64,000 nucleotides of DNA, from the NCBI GenBank assembly GCA_905216025.1, contig CAJMSE010000016.1, forward strand, positions 23,557 to 87,556, given 5' to 3'. The stretch comes from an uncultured bacterium (GTDB lineage: Bacteria; Bacteroidota; Bacteroidia; Bacteroidales; Bacteroidaceae). Under the pieces are notes generated by a model, which was not told the origin of the DNA, ran no database searches, and saw nothing but the letters and a program-made list of their open reading frames with translations. Positions 25,309 to 32,412 of the stretch are shown here, piece after piece (position 1 is the first letter of the stretch; every line of letters starts with the position of its first letter). The translations under genes were made by a program, and so were the position numbers.

Positions 25309-27483
25309 TTATTTCAGCCAGCGGTCGAGCCAGCCGAAGAACGTGCGCTGCCAGAGTATTCCGTTCTGGGGCTTGAGCACCCAGTGGTTCTCGTCGGGGA
25401 AGATGAGCAGCTCCGCCGGTATGCCGCGCATGCGGGCGGCATTGAACGCGCCCATGCCCTGGTTGTAGTTGATGCGGTAGTCTTTCTCGCCGTGTATGCA
25501 GAGAATGGGCGTATCCCACTTGTCGACAAACTTATGGGGCGAGTTTTCGTAGGTCTTGCGGGCGTTGGCAGTGAGCGGCTTGTTCCAGAAAGCATCCTCA
25601 TACTCCCAGTTGCTGAACCACGCCTCTTCCGTATCGGTGTACATCGACTCGAGGTTGAAGGCACCGTCGTGCGAGATGAAGCACTTGAAGCGCTTGTCGT
25701 GATGTCCGGCAAGGTAGTAGACGCTGAATCCGCCGAAGCTCGCTCCCACGGCACCGAGGCGCTCACGGTCTACGAACGGCAGGTTAGCCGCAGCATCGTC
25801 GATGGCCGAGAGGTAGTCGTCCATGCACTGTCCGGTCCAGTCGCCGCTTATCTGCTCGTTCCACTCGCTGCCGAATCCGGGCAGTCCGTGACGGTTGGGG
25901 GCAACGACGACATATCCGTTGGCCGCCATTATCTGCATGTTCCACCGGTAACTCCAGAACTGGCTGACGGGACTCTGCGGCCCGCCCTCGCAGAAGAGGA
26001 GCGTGGGATACTTGCGTGCAGGGTCGAAATCGGCCGGAAGCACTATCCAGCAGAGCATGTCCTTGCCGTCTGTGGTCTTCACCCAGCGCTGCTGCACCTT
26101 GCCGAGGGTCAGCTGGTCGGTGATATGCTTGTTCTCCGCGGTGATGCGGGTGACGGCGGTCTTCTTTATCTCCTTGCCCGGCTTGACGATGTAAATATCG
26201 GTCGGGGCAGACATGCTCTGGCGTGTTACGAGCAGCTTGCCGCCGTCGTTGGCCGGTGATACGGAGAGATAGTCGGCCCAGTCGTTGGTCAGCTGGCGCA
26301 CCTCGCCCGCGAGACTGGTCTGCCACAGGTTGACGCAGCCGTGCCATACGCCGGTGAACGAGAGCGTCTTCGAATCTGCCGACCAGCAGAAAGCGTCCAC
26401 GTTAGAGTCGAACGACTCGGTGACGTAGCTCTTTGCGCCCGTCGCGAAGGTATAGACGCACAGGCGGTTGCGGTCTGACTCGTAGCCGTCGCGCGCCATG
26501 CTCAGCCATGCCACGTGCTTGCCGTCGGGCGAAAACTGCGGATTGGTGTCGTAGCCGGGATTGTTTTTCAAGTTTTCCTCGCTGTTTACGGCCTGGTCTT
26601 TCATAGTGTGCACGGGGTTGACGGCCACCGGCTTGTAATCCGCCGGCTTGCAGAGGTTCTGCGTCTCCCGTGTGTCCACGTCATAAAGGAATATGTCCGA
26701 GTCGGTCGATATGGCATAGTCGCGGCCCGTCTTATTGCGGCACGTGTAGGCGATGGTCTTCGACGAGGGGCTCCACGCCAGCTGCTCCACACCGCCGAAC
26801 GGCTCCATGGGGCACTCGTAAGGCTCGTCCCCGAGAATGTCGGTCATGCTGCCGCTCACCGTTCCGTCGGCATTGACGTCTGCCACGAAGGGGTGCTGTA
26901 TGCTCTCGACGTAGTGGTCCCAATGGCGGTACATCAGGTCGGTGACCCTCCGTCCCGTAGCCTTTGGCAGGTCGTCTGGGTTCTTCTTTATTATCTCATT
27001 GTAAGGAAGAGACTTTATGATGATGACCTTGCTGCCGTCGGGAGAGAACTTGAAGCCCTCGACGCTGCCGGAGGTGCTGCTGAGCTGGCGTCGTGCGCTG
27101 CCGTCGCTCTCCATCGACCATATCTCGCCGCCGGCAAGGTATGCTATGCGGCCTTTAACCCACGTGGGGTCGGTCTCGTTGCCGGCCGCCGTGGTCAGCT
27201 GACGGCTGTTCTTTCCACCTGCATCGGTGACGCAGATCACCTGATGTCCCTTGTTCTCCTTCACGCTGTAGTAGCCCACCTGATATACAATCTTGCTGCC
27301 ATCGGGCGATGCCTCGGCAGAGGCTATGCGCCCCATGGCCCATAGAGCCTCGGGAGTCATCAGTTTGCTGCCAAGTGTTATGTCACTCTTGCCTATATTC
27401 ACCTCGTTCTGTGCTTTTACGTCGACGGCCGGCATAAGGAATGCCGCCGCAACAAATAAGGTTGAAAACTTTATCATCTTCAT
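25309..27483 (-). CDS. S9 family serine peptidase (prolyl oligopeptidase / acylaminoacyl or dipeptidyl peptidase type)
   Basis: 724 residues. I chose ATG 27483 because it gives a good signal peptide (MKMIKFSTLFVAAAFLMPAVDVKA); an in-frame start at 27549 reaches the yidC stop and would add 22 non-signal-like residues. The N-terminal ~440 residues form a beta-propeller with TolB/PD40-like strands (IVYQVGYYSVKENKGHQVICV, FSPDGSKVIIIKS, FSPDGKHVAWLSMARDG). The alpha/beta-hydrolase domain has the nucleophile GASFGGFSVYY (GxSxGG), the Asp region TPILCIHGEKDYRINYNQG and the His in FPDENHWVLK. It trims peptides in the periplasm. Operon: yidC is 67 nt upstream, the MFS gene is downstream. Confidence 0.95.
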   Translation of the reverse strand: MKMIKFSTLFVAAAFLMPAVDVKAQNEVNIGKSDITLGSKLMTPEALWAMGRIASAEASPDGSKIVYQVGYYSVKENKGHQVICVTDAGGKNSRQLTTAAGNETDPTWVKGRIAYLAGGEIWSMESDGSARRQLSSTSGSVEGFKFSPDGSKVIIIKSLPYNEIIKKNPDDLPKATGRRVTDLMYRHWDHYVESIQHPFVADVNADGTVSGSMTDILGDEPYECPMEPFGGVEQLAWSPSSKTIAYTCRNKTGRDYAISTDSDIFLYDVDTRETQNLCKPADYKPVAVNPVHTMKDQAVNSEENLKNNPGYDTNPQFSPDGKHVAWLSMARDGYESDRNRLCVYTFATGAKSYVTESFDSNVDAFCWSADSKTLSFTGVWHGCVNLWQTSLAGEVRQLTNDWADYLSVSPANDGGKLLVTRQSMSAPTDIYIVKPGKEIKKTAVTRITAENKHITDQLTLGKVQQRWVKTTDGKDMLCWIVLPADFDPARKYPTLLFCEGGPQSPVSQFWSYRWNMQIMAANGYVVVAPNRHGLPGFGSEWNEQISGDWTGQCMDDYLSAIDDAAANLPFVDRERLGAVGASFGGFSVYYLAGHHDKRFKCFISHDGAFNLESMYTDTEEAWFSNWEYEDAFWNKPLTANARKTYENSPHKFVDKWDTPILCIHGEKDYRINYNQGMGAFNAARMRGIPAELLIFPDENHWVLKPQNGILWQRTFFGWLDRWLK

Positions 27484-27550
27484 TACATTATTATATATAA
27501 TGTGTTCCTCTCCGCCACAAAAGAGGATGGAGAGGAACACAGAATCCATG

Positions 27551-29440
27551 TCATCTGCGGTTGCGCTGCTGTTGCTGCTTCTGCAACTCGGCAGCCTGCC
27601 GCTGCATCGCCTCGAGACGTGCGGCCAGTCCGCTCATCTTCTTGGGATTGCTCTGGTTTTCCTTATAGCGGGCCTCGAGAATCTCGAGCAGCTTCGCATC
27701 GTCGGTCGTCTTGCGCAGCATCCACATTATCGCGGCGCTGAAGAAGAGCGAGATGAAATAGTAGAAGTTCAGGCCGGCCGAATAGTCGTTGAACATGAAG
27801 AAGAACATCACCGGCATGAGATACATCATCCACTGCATCATCTTCATCTGCTCGGCCTGCTGACCAACCATCTGGTCGCGCTGCTGGCGCATGGTCATCA
27901 TCGAATAGAGGATGTTGGCGCCGCAGAAGAGGATACACGTCAGACTGAGGTGGTCTCCTATCAGCCAGATGTTCGTGTTCCACTCCCATATCGGGTCGTA
28001 TGTCGAGAGGTCGCTGATCCAAAGGAAGCTCTGACCGCGCAGCTGGATGGCGTTCGGCACGAAGTTGAACATCGCGATCCAGATAGGCATCTGTATGAGC
28101 ATCGGCAGGCATCCGCTGAGGGGGCTGACACCGTATTTCGAATACATGGCCATCATCGCCTGCTGCTTCATCATCTGGTCCTCGGGCTTGTCGTACTGCT
28201 TCGTGGCCTCATCGAGTTTCGGTTTGAGCACGCGCATCTTTGCCGAGTTCATGTATGTCTTCTTCACCATCGGATAGGTGATGAGCTTCAGAAGCAGGGT
28301 GATGAGTATCAGGACGACGCCCATGTTGAAGCCGAATCCGGCGAGCCAGTCGAACACGTAGAGCGTGAACCAGCGGTTGATGATGCGGAACAGCGGCCAG
28401 CCGAGGTATACGAGCTGCTGCAGTTCGAGGTCCTTGCCGAAGGCGCTCTCCTCCTCTATGTCCTGCAGGAGGCGGAAATCGTTTGGCCCTATGAACATCT
28501 CAAACTCCGTGGGACGTGCTCCCGTGGGGTCGAAAAAGGTCTTCATCCTTGCCTGATACTGCTTCAGATAGCCAGAGCCCTTCTTCTGCGGCACACTCGT
28601 CATGAGCGCTCCGGGGGCTATGTCCTCGCGCGAGATGAGCACGGCGCTGAAGAACTGGTTTTTGAAGGCCACCCAGTCGAGCGGCTCGTCAATCTTCTCG
28701 TCTATCTCCTCAGAAGTCTCGCTGAGGTAGTCTGTGCCGCCTTCCTTTTCCTTATAGGTGAGCGTGGCATAGCGGTTCTCGAAGGTGAAGCCCTTTTCCT
28801 GCTGGCGGCACTTCTCTCCCCACTCTATGTCCATCTCCCTGTAGCCCGGCGCGAACATGCCGGCCAGTCCGCGGGCCTGCACCGACATGCGGAGCATATA
28901 GTCGCAGCCGAGGGTGTAGGTGATTATCACGGCACCGCCGTTGGATGCCTGTGCGGTCATCACCACAGTGGAGTCTGTCACGGCCGACGGGGTGAAATAG
29001 AGGTCGCCGGTGACGATGTTGACCGTCTTGCCGGCCATCATGAAGTTCATGCTCTGGTCTGCGGCATCGAAGAGGGTCACGTCTTCCGCGCCGTTGCGGT
29101 CTTTGAAACCGAGCACCTTGGCCTTCTTCAGCACGCCTCCCTTAGTGTCGAGCGTGAGTTCGAGCTTGCTGTTCTTCAGCACCACGTCGCTGCTCTTGCC
29201 GCTGAGCGACGGATAGAAGAGTGCCGTCGAGTCGCTGAGAGCCGCCTCGAGGGCCTGTTTCTTACCGGCAATCTCGGCCATCTTGCGGTCTTTCTCAGCC
29301 TTTTCCTTTGCCGCTACGGCTATTGAGTCCTGCCTGCGCTGCTCGGCTATCTGCTCATCACTGGGCTGGTTGTACCAGCTGAAGCCTATCAGCACGATGC
29401 CCATGAGGAGCAGGCCTGTCATTGTATTCTTGTTCATCAC
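27551..29440 (-). CDS. yidC: Membrane protein insertase YidC
   Basis: 629 residues. It starts with a membrane anchor (MMNKNTMTGLLLMGIVLIGFSWY), then a large periplasmic P1 domain (about 90-370; FKNQFFSAVLISREDIAPGA). The conserved Oxa1/YidC core spans about 370-590: FNMGVVLILITLLLKLITYPMVKKTYMNSAKM, YSKYGVSPLSGCLPMLIQMPIWIAMFNFV and PVMFFFMFNDYSAGLNFYYFIS. The basic tail (KQQQQRNRR) is typical. It inserts membrane proteins alone or with SecYEG. It begins 3 nt after pyrG, so the two are certainly co-transcribed. Its length fits Bacteroidetes homologues. Confidence 0.98.
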   Translation of the reverse strand: MMNKNTMTGLLLMGIVLIGFSWYNQPSDEQIAEQRRQDSIAVAAKEKAEKDRKMAEIAGKKQALEAALSDSTALFYPSLSGKSSDVVLKNSKLELTLDTKGGVLKKAKVLGFKDRNGAEDVTLFDAADQSMNFMMAGKTVNIVTGDLYFTPSAVTDSTVVMTAQASNGGAVIITYTLGCDYMLRMSVQARGLAGMFAPGYREMDIEWGEKCRQQEKGFTFENRYATLTYKEKEGGTDYLSETSEEIDEKIDEPLDWVAFKNQFFSAVLISREDIAPGALMTSVPQKKGSGYLKQYQARMKTFFDPTGARPTEFEMFIGPNDFRLLQDIEEESAFGKDLELQQLVYLGWPLFRIINRWFTLYVFDWLAGFGFNMGVVLILITLLLKLITYPMVKKTYMNSAKMRVLKPKLDEATKQYDKPEDQMMKQQAMMAMYSKYGVSPLSGCLPMLIQMPIWIAMFNFVPNAIQLRGQSFLWISDLSTYDPIWEWNTNIWLIGDHLSLTCILFCGANILYSMMTMRQQRDQMVGQQAEQMKMMQWMMYLMPVMFFFMFNDYSAGLNFYYFISLFFSAAIMWMLRKTTDDAKLLEILEARYKENQSNPKKMSGLAARLEAMQRQAAELQKQQQQRNRR

Positions 29441-29443
29441 TGA

Positions 29444-31045
29444 TTATTTGTTGTTTGCTGCTGTTTTAATGAAATCGAGGAAGAGCGGATGGGGCTTGAG
29501 CACGGTGCTCTGATATTCCGGATGGAACTGCGTGCCTATGTACCACTTCAGGCCCGGAATCTCCACTATCTCGACGAGGTCGCTCTCCGGATTGCGGCCC
29601 ACGCACTGCATACCGTTGCGTTCGTACTCGGCCTGATAGCTGTTGTTGAACTCATAGCGGTGGCGGTGGCGCTCCTGGATGTGCTCCTCCTTATATATAT
29701 CGAACACGCGCGACCCCTGACGCAGCACGCACTCGTATGCACCGAGACGCATCGTGCCGCCCATGTCGGTGATGTTCTTCTGCTCTTCCATGATGTCTAT
29801 CACGTTGTGGTCGGTCTTGCCGTCCATCTCGCGGCTGTTGGCATCGGCATATCCGAGGACGTTGCGGGCGAACTCGATGACCATCATCTGCATGCCGAGG
29901 CATATTCCGAACGTCGGTATGTCGTGGGTACGGGTGTAGCGGGCTGCCACTATCTTGCCCTCGATGCCGCGCTGTCCGAATCCGGGGCATATCACGATGC
30001 CGTCCTGGCCGGCCAGTTTCTCGGCGACGTTCTCCTCGGTGAGCGTCTCCGAGCTGATGAACGTGAGCACCGTCTTGCGGTCGTTGTATGTTCCGGCCTG
30101 CGACAGGCTCTCGCGGATGCTCTTGTAGGCGTCCTGCAGGTCGTACTTGCCGACGAGACCGATGCGCACTTCCTCGGTGGCGCTGTTGCGGCGCTCGAGG
30201 AAACTGCGCCACGGACCGAGCGTGGGAGTCTCTCCAATCTCCATGCCGAGCTTGCGCATTATGGCCGTGTCGAGACCCTGCTTCTGCATATTGACGGGCA
30301 CTTCGTATATCGAGGGCAGGTCTTCGCTCTGCACCACGCAGTCCTTGTCTACGTTACAGAACGATGCCACCTTGCCGAGGATGTCGTCGTTGAGGTGCTT
30401 CTCGGTGCGGAGCACGAGCACGTCGGGCTGTATACCGGCGCTCTGCAGCTCCTTGACAGAGTGCTGCGTGGGCTTCGTCTTCAGCTCGCCGGCGGCACGC
30501 AGATAGGGCACGTAGGTGAGGTGCACGCTCACGGCGTTGCGGCCGAGGTCCCATTTCATCTGGCGGATGGCCTCGAGAAACGGCGCGCTCTCGATGTCTC
30601 CTATCGTTCCGCCTATCTCGGTGATGACGAAGTCGTAGTGATACTTCTCGCCGAGCAGCTTGACGTTACGCTTTATCTCGTTTGTGATGTGGGGCACCAC
30701 CTGTATTGTCTTTCCGAGATAGTCTCCGCGGCGCTCCTTGTCTATCACGGCCTTGTATATTCGGCCCGTGGTGAGCGAGTTGGCCTTTGTCGTCTGTATT
30801 CCGGTGAAGCGCTCATAGTGTCCGAGGTCGAGGTCGGTCTCCATGCCGTCCACGGTGACGTAGCACTCTCCATGCTCGTAGGGGTTGAGCGTTCCGGGGT
30901 CGATATTGATATAGGGGTCGAATTTCTGAATGGTGATATTATACCCCCTCGCCTGCAGCAACTTGCCTATTGACGACGATATAATACCTTTTCCTAACGA
31001 TGACACAACACCGCCGGTGACGAAGATATACTTTGTTTCTGCCAC
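29444..31045 (-). CDS. pyrG: CTP synthase
   Basis: 533 residues, the usual length. The N-terminal synthetase domain begins KYIFVTGGVVSSLGKGIISSSIGKLLQARG (P-loop) and has the conserved FDPYINIDPGTLNPYEHGECYVTVDGMETDLDLGHYERF. The C-terminal glutamine amidotransferase domain has the nucleophile in FGICLGMQMMVIEFARN and the His/Glu in GTQFHPEYQST. It makes CTP from UTP, ATP and glutamine. It heads the transcript from the promoter at 31101-31131, followed by yidC (3-nt gap) and the peptide/envelope genes down to 19824. Confidence 0.99.
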   Translation of the reverse strand: MAETKYIFVTGGVVSSLGKGIISSSIGKLLQARGYNITIQKFDPYINIDPGTLNPYEHGECYVTVDGMETDLDLGHYERFTGIQTTKANSLTTGRIYKAVIDKERRGDYLGKTIQVVPHITNEIKRNVKLLGEKYHYDFVITEIGGTIGDIESAPFLEAIRQMKWDLGRNAVSVHLTYVPYLRAAGELKTKPTQHSVKELQSAGIQPDVLVLRTEKHLNDDILGKVASFCNVDKDCVVQSEDLPSIYEVPVNMQKQGLDTAIMRKLGMEIGETPTLGPWRSFLERRNSATEEVRIGLVGKYDLQDAYKSIRESLSQAGTYNDRKTVLTFISSETLTEENVAEKLAGQDGIVICPGFGQRGIEGKIVAARYTRTHDIPTFGICLGMQMMVIEFARNVLGYADANSREMDGKTDHNVIDIMEEQKNITDMGGTMRLGAYECVLRQGSRVFDIYKEEHIQERHRHRYEFNNSYQAEYERNGMQCVGRNPESDLVEIVEIPGLKWYIGTQFHPEYQSTVLKPHPLFLDFIKTAANNK

Positions 31046-31100
31046 AATGATTATATTTTTATGATTAAGAAATTCTTATACCGATAAATTATACAAGGTG

Positions 31101-31131
31101 CAAAATTACATAAAAAAAATTGAACGGGCAA
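31101..31131 (-). promoter_or_regulatory. pyrG operon promoter
   Basis: Minus strand: TTG (31129-31131), 20-nt spacer, TAATTTTG (31101-31108), a full consensus match. The start codon is about 55 nt downstream. Confidence 0.8.
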
Positions 31132-31264
31132 AGATTAGGCTCTTTTTTCACGCCCGCGGACTTTTCTTAATGAAGACGGATATCTGCCGCCGTGCAGCCG
31201 GAGCTTCATCTAAATGCCGGCATTAATGCCGCACAATGCCGCTATATTGTATCAACCATAAAGA

Positions 31265-31440
31265 AAAGAGTGGCCCGTGATGATGCAACGAGGCCGTTTT
31301 GACGATGCAACGGAGTGCTTTTGACGATGCAACGGACAACCCGCGGATGTATTCTGACAACTGTCAAACGCGTTTGTGCCAGCTATCAAAAGTGTTTTTG
31401 AGAGCTAAGCCAAATGCTTTTGAGAGCTGACGGCCGCCAC
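31265..31440. repeat. Degenerate tandem array with 22-nt period (8 units) between divergent genes
   Basis: Units at 31265, 31287, 31309, 31331, 31353, 31375, 31397 and 31419, each exactly 22 nt and without spacers. Units 1-3 end in gatgatgc, gacgatgc, gacgatgc; units 2 and 3 agree at 17 of 22. Units 7 and 8 begin with the same ten bases (tttgagagct). Dyads are frequent: caaacgcgtttg (31366-31377) and tcaaaagtgtttttga (31386-31401). It lies in the 555-nt gap 31046-31600 between the pyrG promoter and the promoter of the T9SS protein gene. Between 31141 and 31264 three aatgccg copies (31213, 31225, 31235) span 22 nt; otherwise nothing else is seen. Confidence 0.8.
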
Positions 31441-31507
31441 CCCGATGGCTGAATCATCCATACCCGCCATATTCAGACTTTTTATCCAATCATTTGCCCC
31501 TTACTCT

Positions 31508-31537
31508 TTGCCGTCTCAACATTATTAATTAAATTTG
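31508..31537 (+). promoter_or_regulatory. Promoter of the T9SS type-B protein gene
   Basis: TTG (31508-31510), 19-nt spacer, TAAATTTG (31530-31537). Confidence 0.7.
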
Positions 31538-31600
31538 CAGATTGATAGCAACGACGGGGACACCCGTATCCGATTATTTTCAGAATAAACATTCAGACAG

Positions 31601-32299
31601 ATGAGATTCATATTAAGAGAGATGCAGGCCAAGCACATCATTGCCATGATTGCCATAGCCATGATGCCGCTGAGAGCGCTGGCAGACTTTTCACCGACGG
31701 CCTACTACACCGTGAACGGTGAGGAACTTGAGGCGACGGATGCCATAAACGACGCCCAGGCACCGCTGACAGTGACATTCATGGCCAACCCGACGAACAT
31801 CGCCGAAGGCATCGTGCCCTCATACGAATGGAGGTTCGTGAGGGACGGAAGCACCGAAGCATACATCACGAGATACGAGGAAAACACGACATTCGAGTTC
31901 CGCGAGTCGGGCGTGACTAACGTGTCGCTATACGTATCATACGGCGACGGGAACGACCCCGAGCTGATATCGACCATCCGCGTGGGGATAAGCACGAGCC
32001 TGCTTGAGATGCCCAACGCATTCTCGCCGAACGGAGACGGCATCAACGACATCTACAGGGCCAAGACAAACCACAAGAGCATAGTGGAGTTCAAGGCGTA
32101 TATATTCAACCGCTGGGGGCAGAAGATATACGAATGGACCGACATCAACGGCGGATGGGACGGCACAAAGGGAGGCAGTCCCGTGAAGCCGGGCGTATAC
32201 TTCGTGCTTGTCAAGGCAAAGGGAGCCGACGGAAAGGAATATAACATAAAGCGTGACGTGAACCTGCTGAGAGACTATATAGAAGGAAATGAAGAATGA
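31601..32299 (+). CDS. Secreted PKD-like protein with gliding-motility (CHU_C, T9SS type B) C-terminal domain
   Basis: 232 residues. The N-terminus has a signal peptide; ATG 31622 (MQAKHIIAMIAIAMMPLRALA) gives a better one than ATG 31601, so the true start may be seven codons later. Residues 28-135 look like one PKD/Ig-like domain (APLTVTFMANPTNI... YEWRFVRDGS). From about 137 the type-B sorting domain is complete: MPNAFSPNGDGINDIYR, FKAYIFNRWGQKIYEWTDIN, GGWDGTKGGSPVKPGVYFVL, YNIKRDVNLLR. It is exported by T9SS. Its last codons and stop lie in the first unit of a heptamer repeat (32291-32339). Function unknown; small for a T9SS cargo. Confidence 0.88.
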   Translation: MRFILREMQAKHIIAMIAIAMMPLRALADFSPTAYYTVNGEELEATDAINDAQAPLTVTFMANPTNIAEGIVPSYEWRFVRDGSTEAYITRYEENTTFEFRESGVTNVSLYVSYGDGNDPELISTIRVGISTSLLEMPNAFSPNGDGINDIYRAKTNHKSIVEFKAYIFNRWGQKIYEWTDINGGWDGTKGGSPVKPGVYFVLVKAKGADGKEYNIKRDVNLLRDYIEGNEE

Positions 32300-32339
32300 A
32301 GAGTGAAGAATGAAGAGTGAAGAGTGAAGAATGAAGAAA
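32291..32339 (+). repeat. Simple-sequence repeat: seven copies of a 7-nt purine unit
   Basis: Seven consecutive heptamers of the form gaagaRt (last one gaagaaa). It begins in the final codons of the T9SS-type-B gene, whose stop lies in the first and second units, and runs toward uvrA. The period is not a multiple of three, so slippage would change frames. Confidence 0.85.
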
Positions 32340-32351
32340 GGCTGCCGCGGT

Positions 32352-32405
32352 GTTCCCATTCCTCCCAGCATTCCCATTCCTCCCATCCCTCCCATTATTC
32401 CCAAT
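32352..32405 (+). repeat. Pyrimidine-rich imperfect repeat upstream of uvrA
   Basis: Repeated words ttcccattcctccc occur twice (32353 and 32371) and then decay as atccctccc and attattccc, ending 8 nt before the uvrA ATG. The opposite strand has many GGG/GGGAGG runs. No ribosome-binding site other than this tract precedes uvrA. Confidence 0.7.
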
Positions 32406-32412
32406 TACCAAG

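Noticed and set aside
27293..29326. Very long open frame (677 codons) on the plus strand opposite yidC
   Set aside because: It is antisense to a clear yidC; the product is rich in His, Glu, Leu and Val as expected from reading GC-rich codons backward, with no known domain.
32350..32412. Longer UvrA start at 32350
   Set aside because: It would translate the pyrimidine repeat into a Phe/Pro/Leu tract; UvrA homologues begin near the ATG at 32413.
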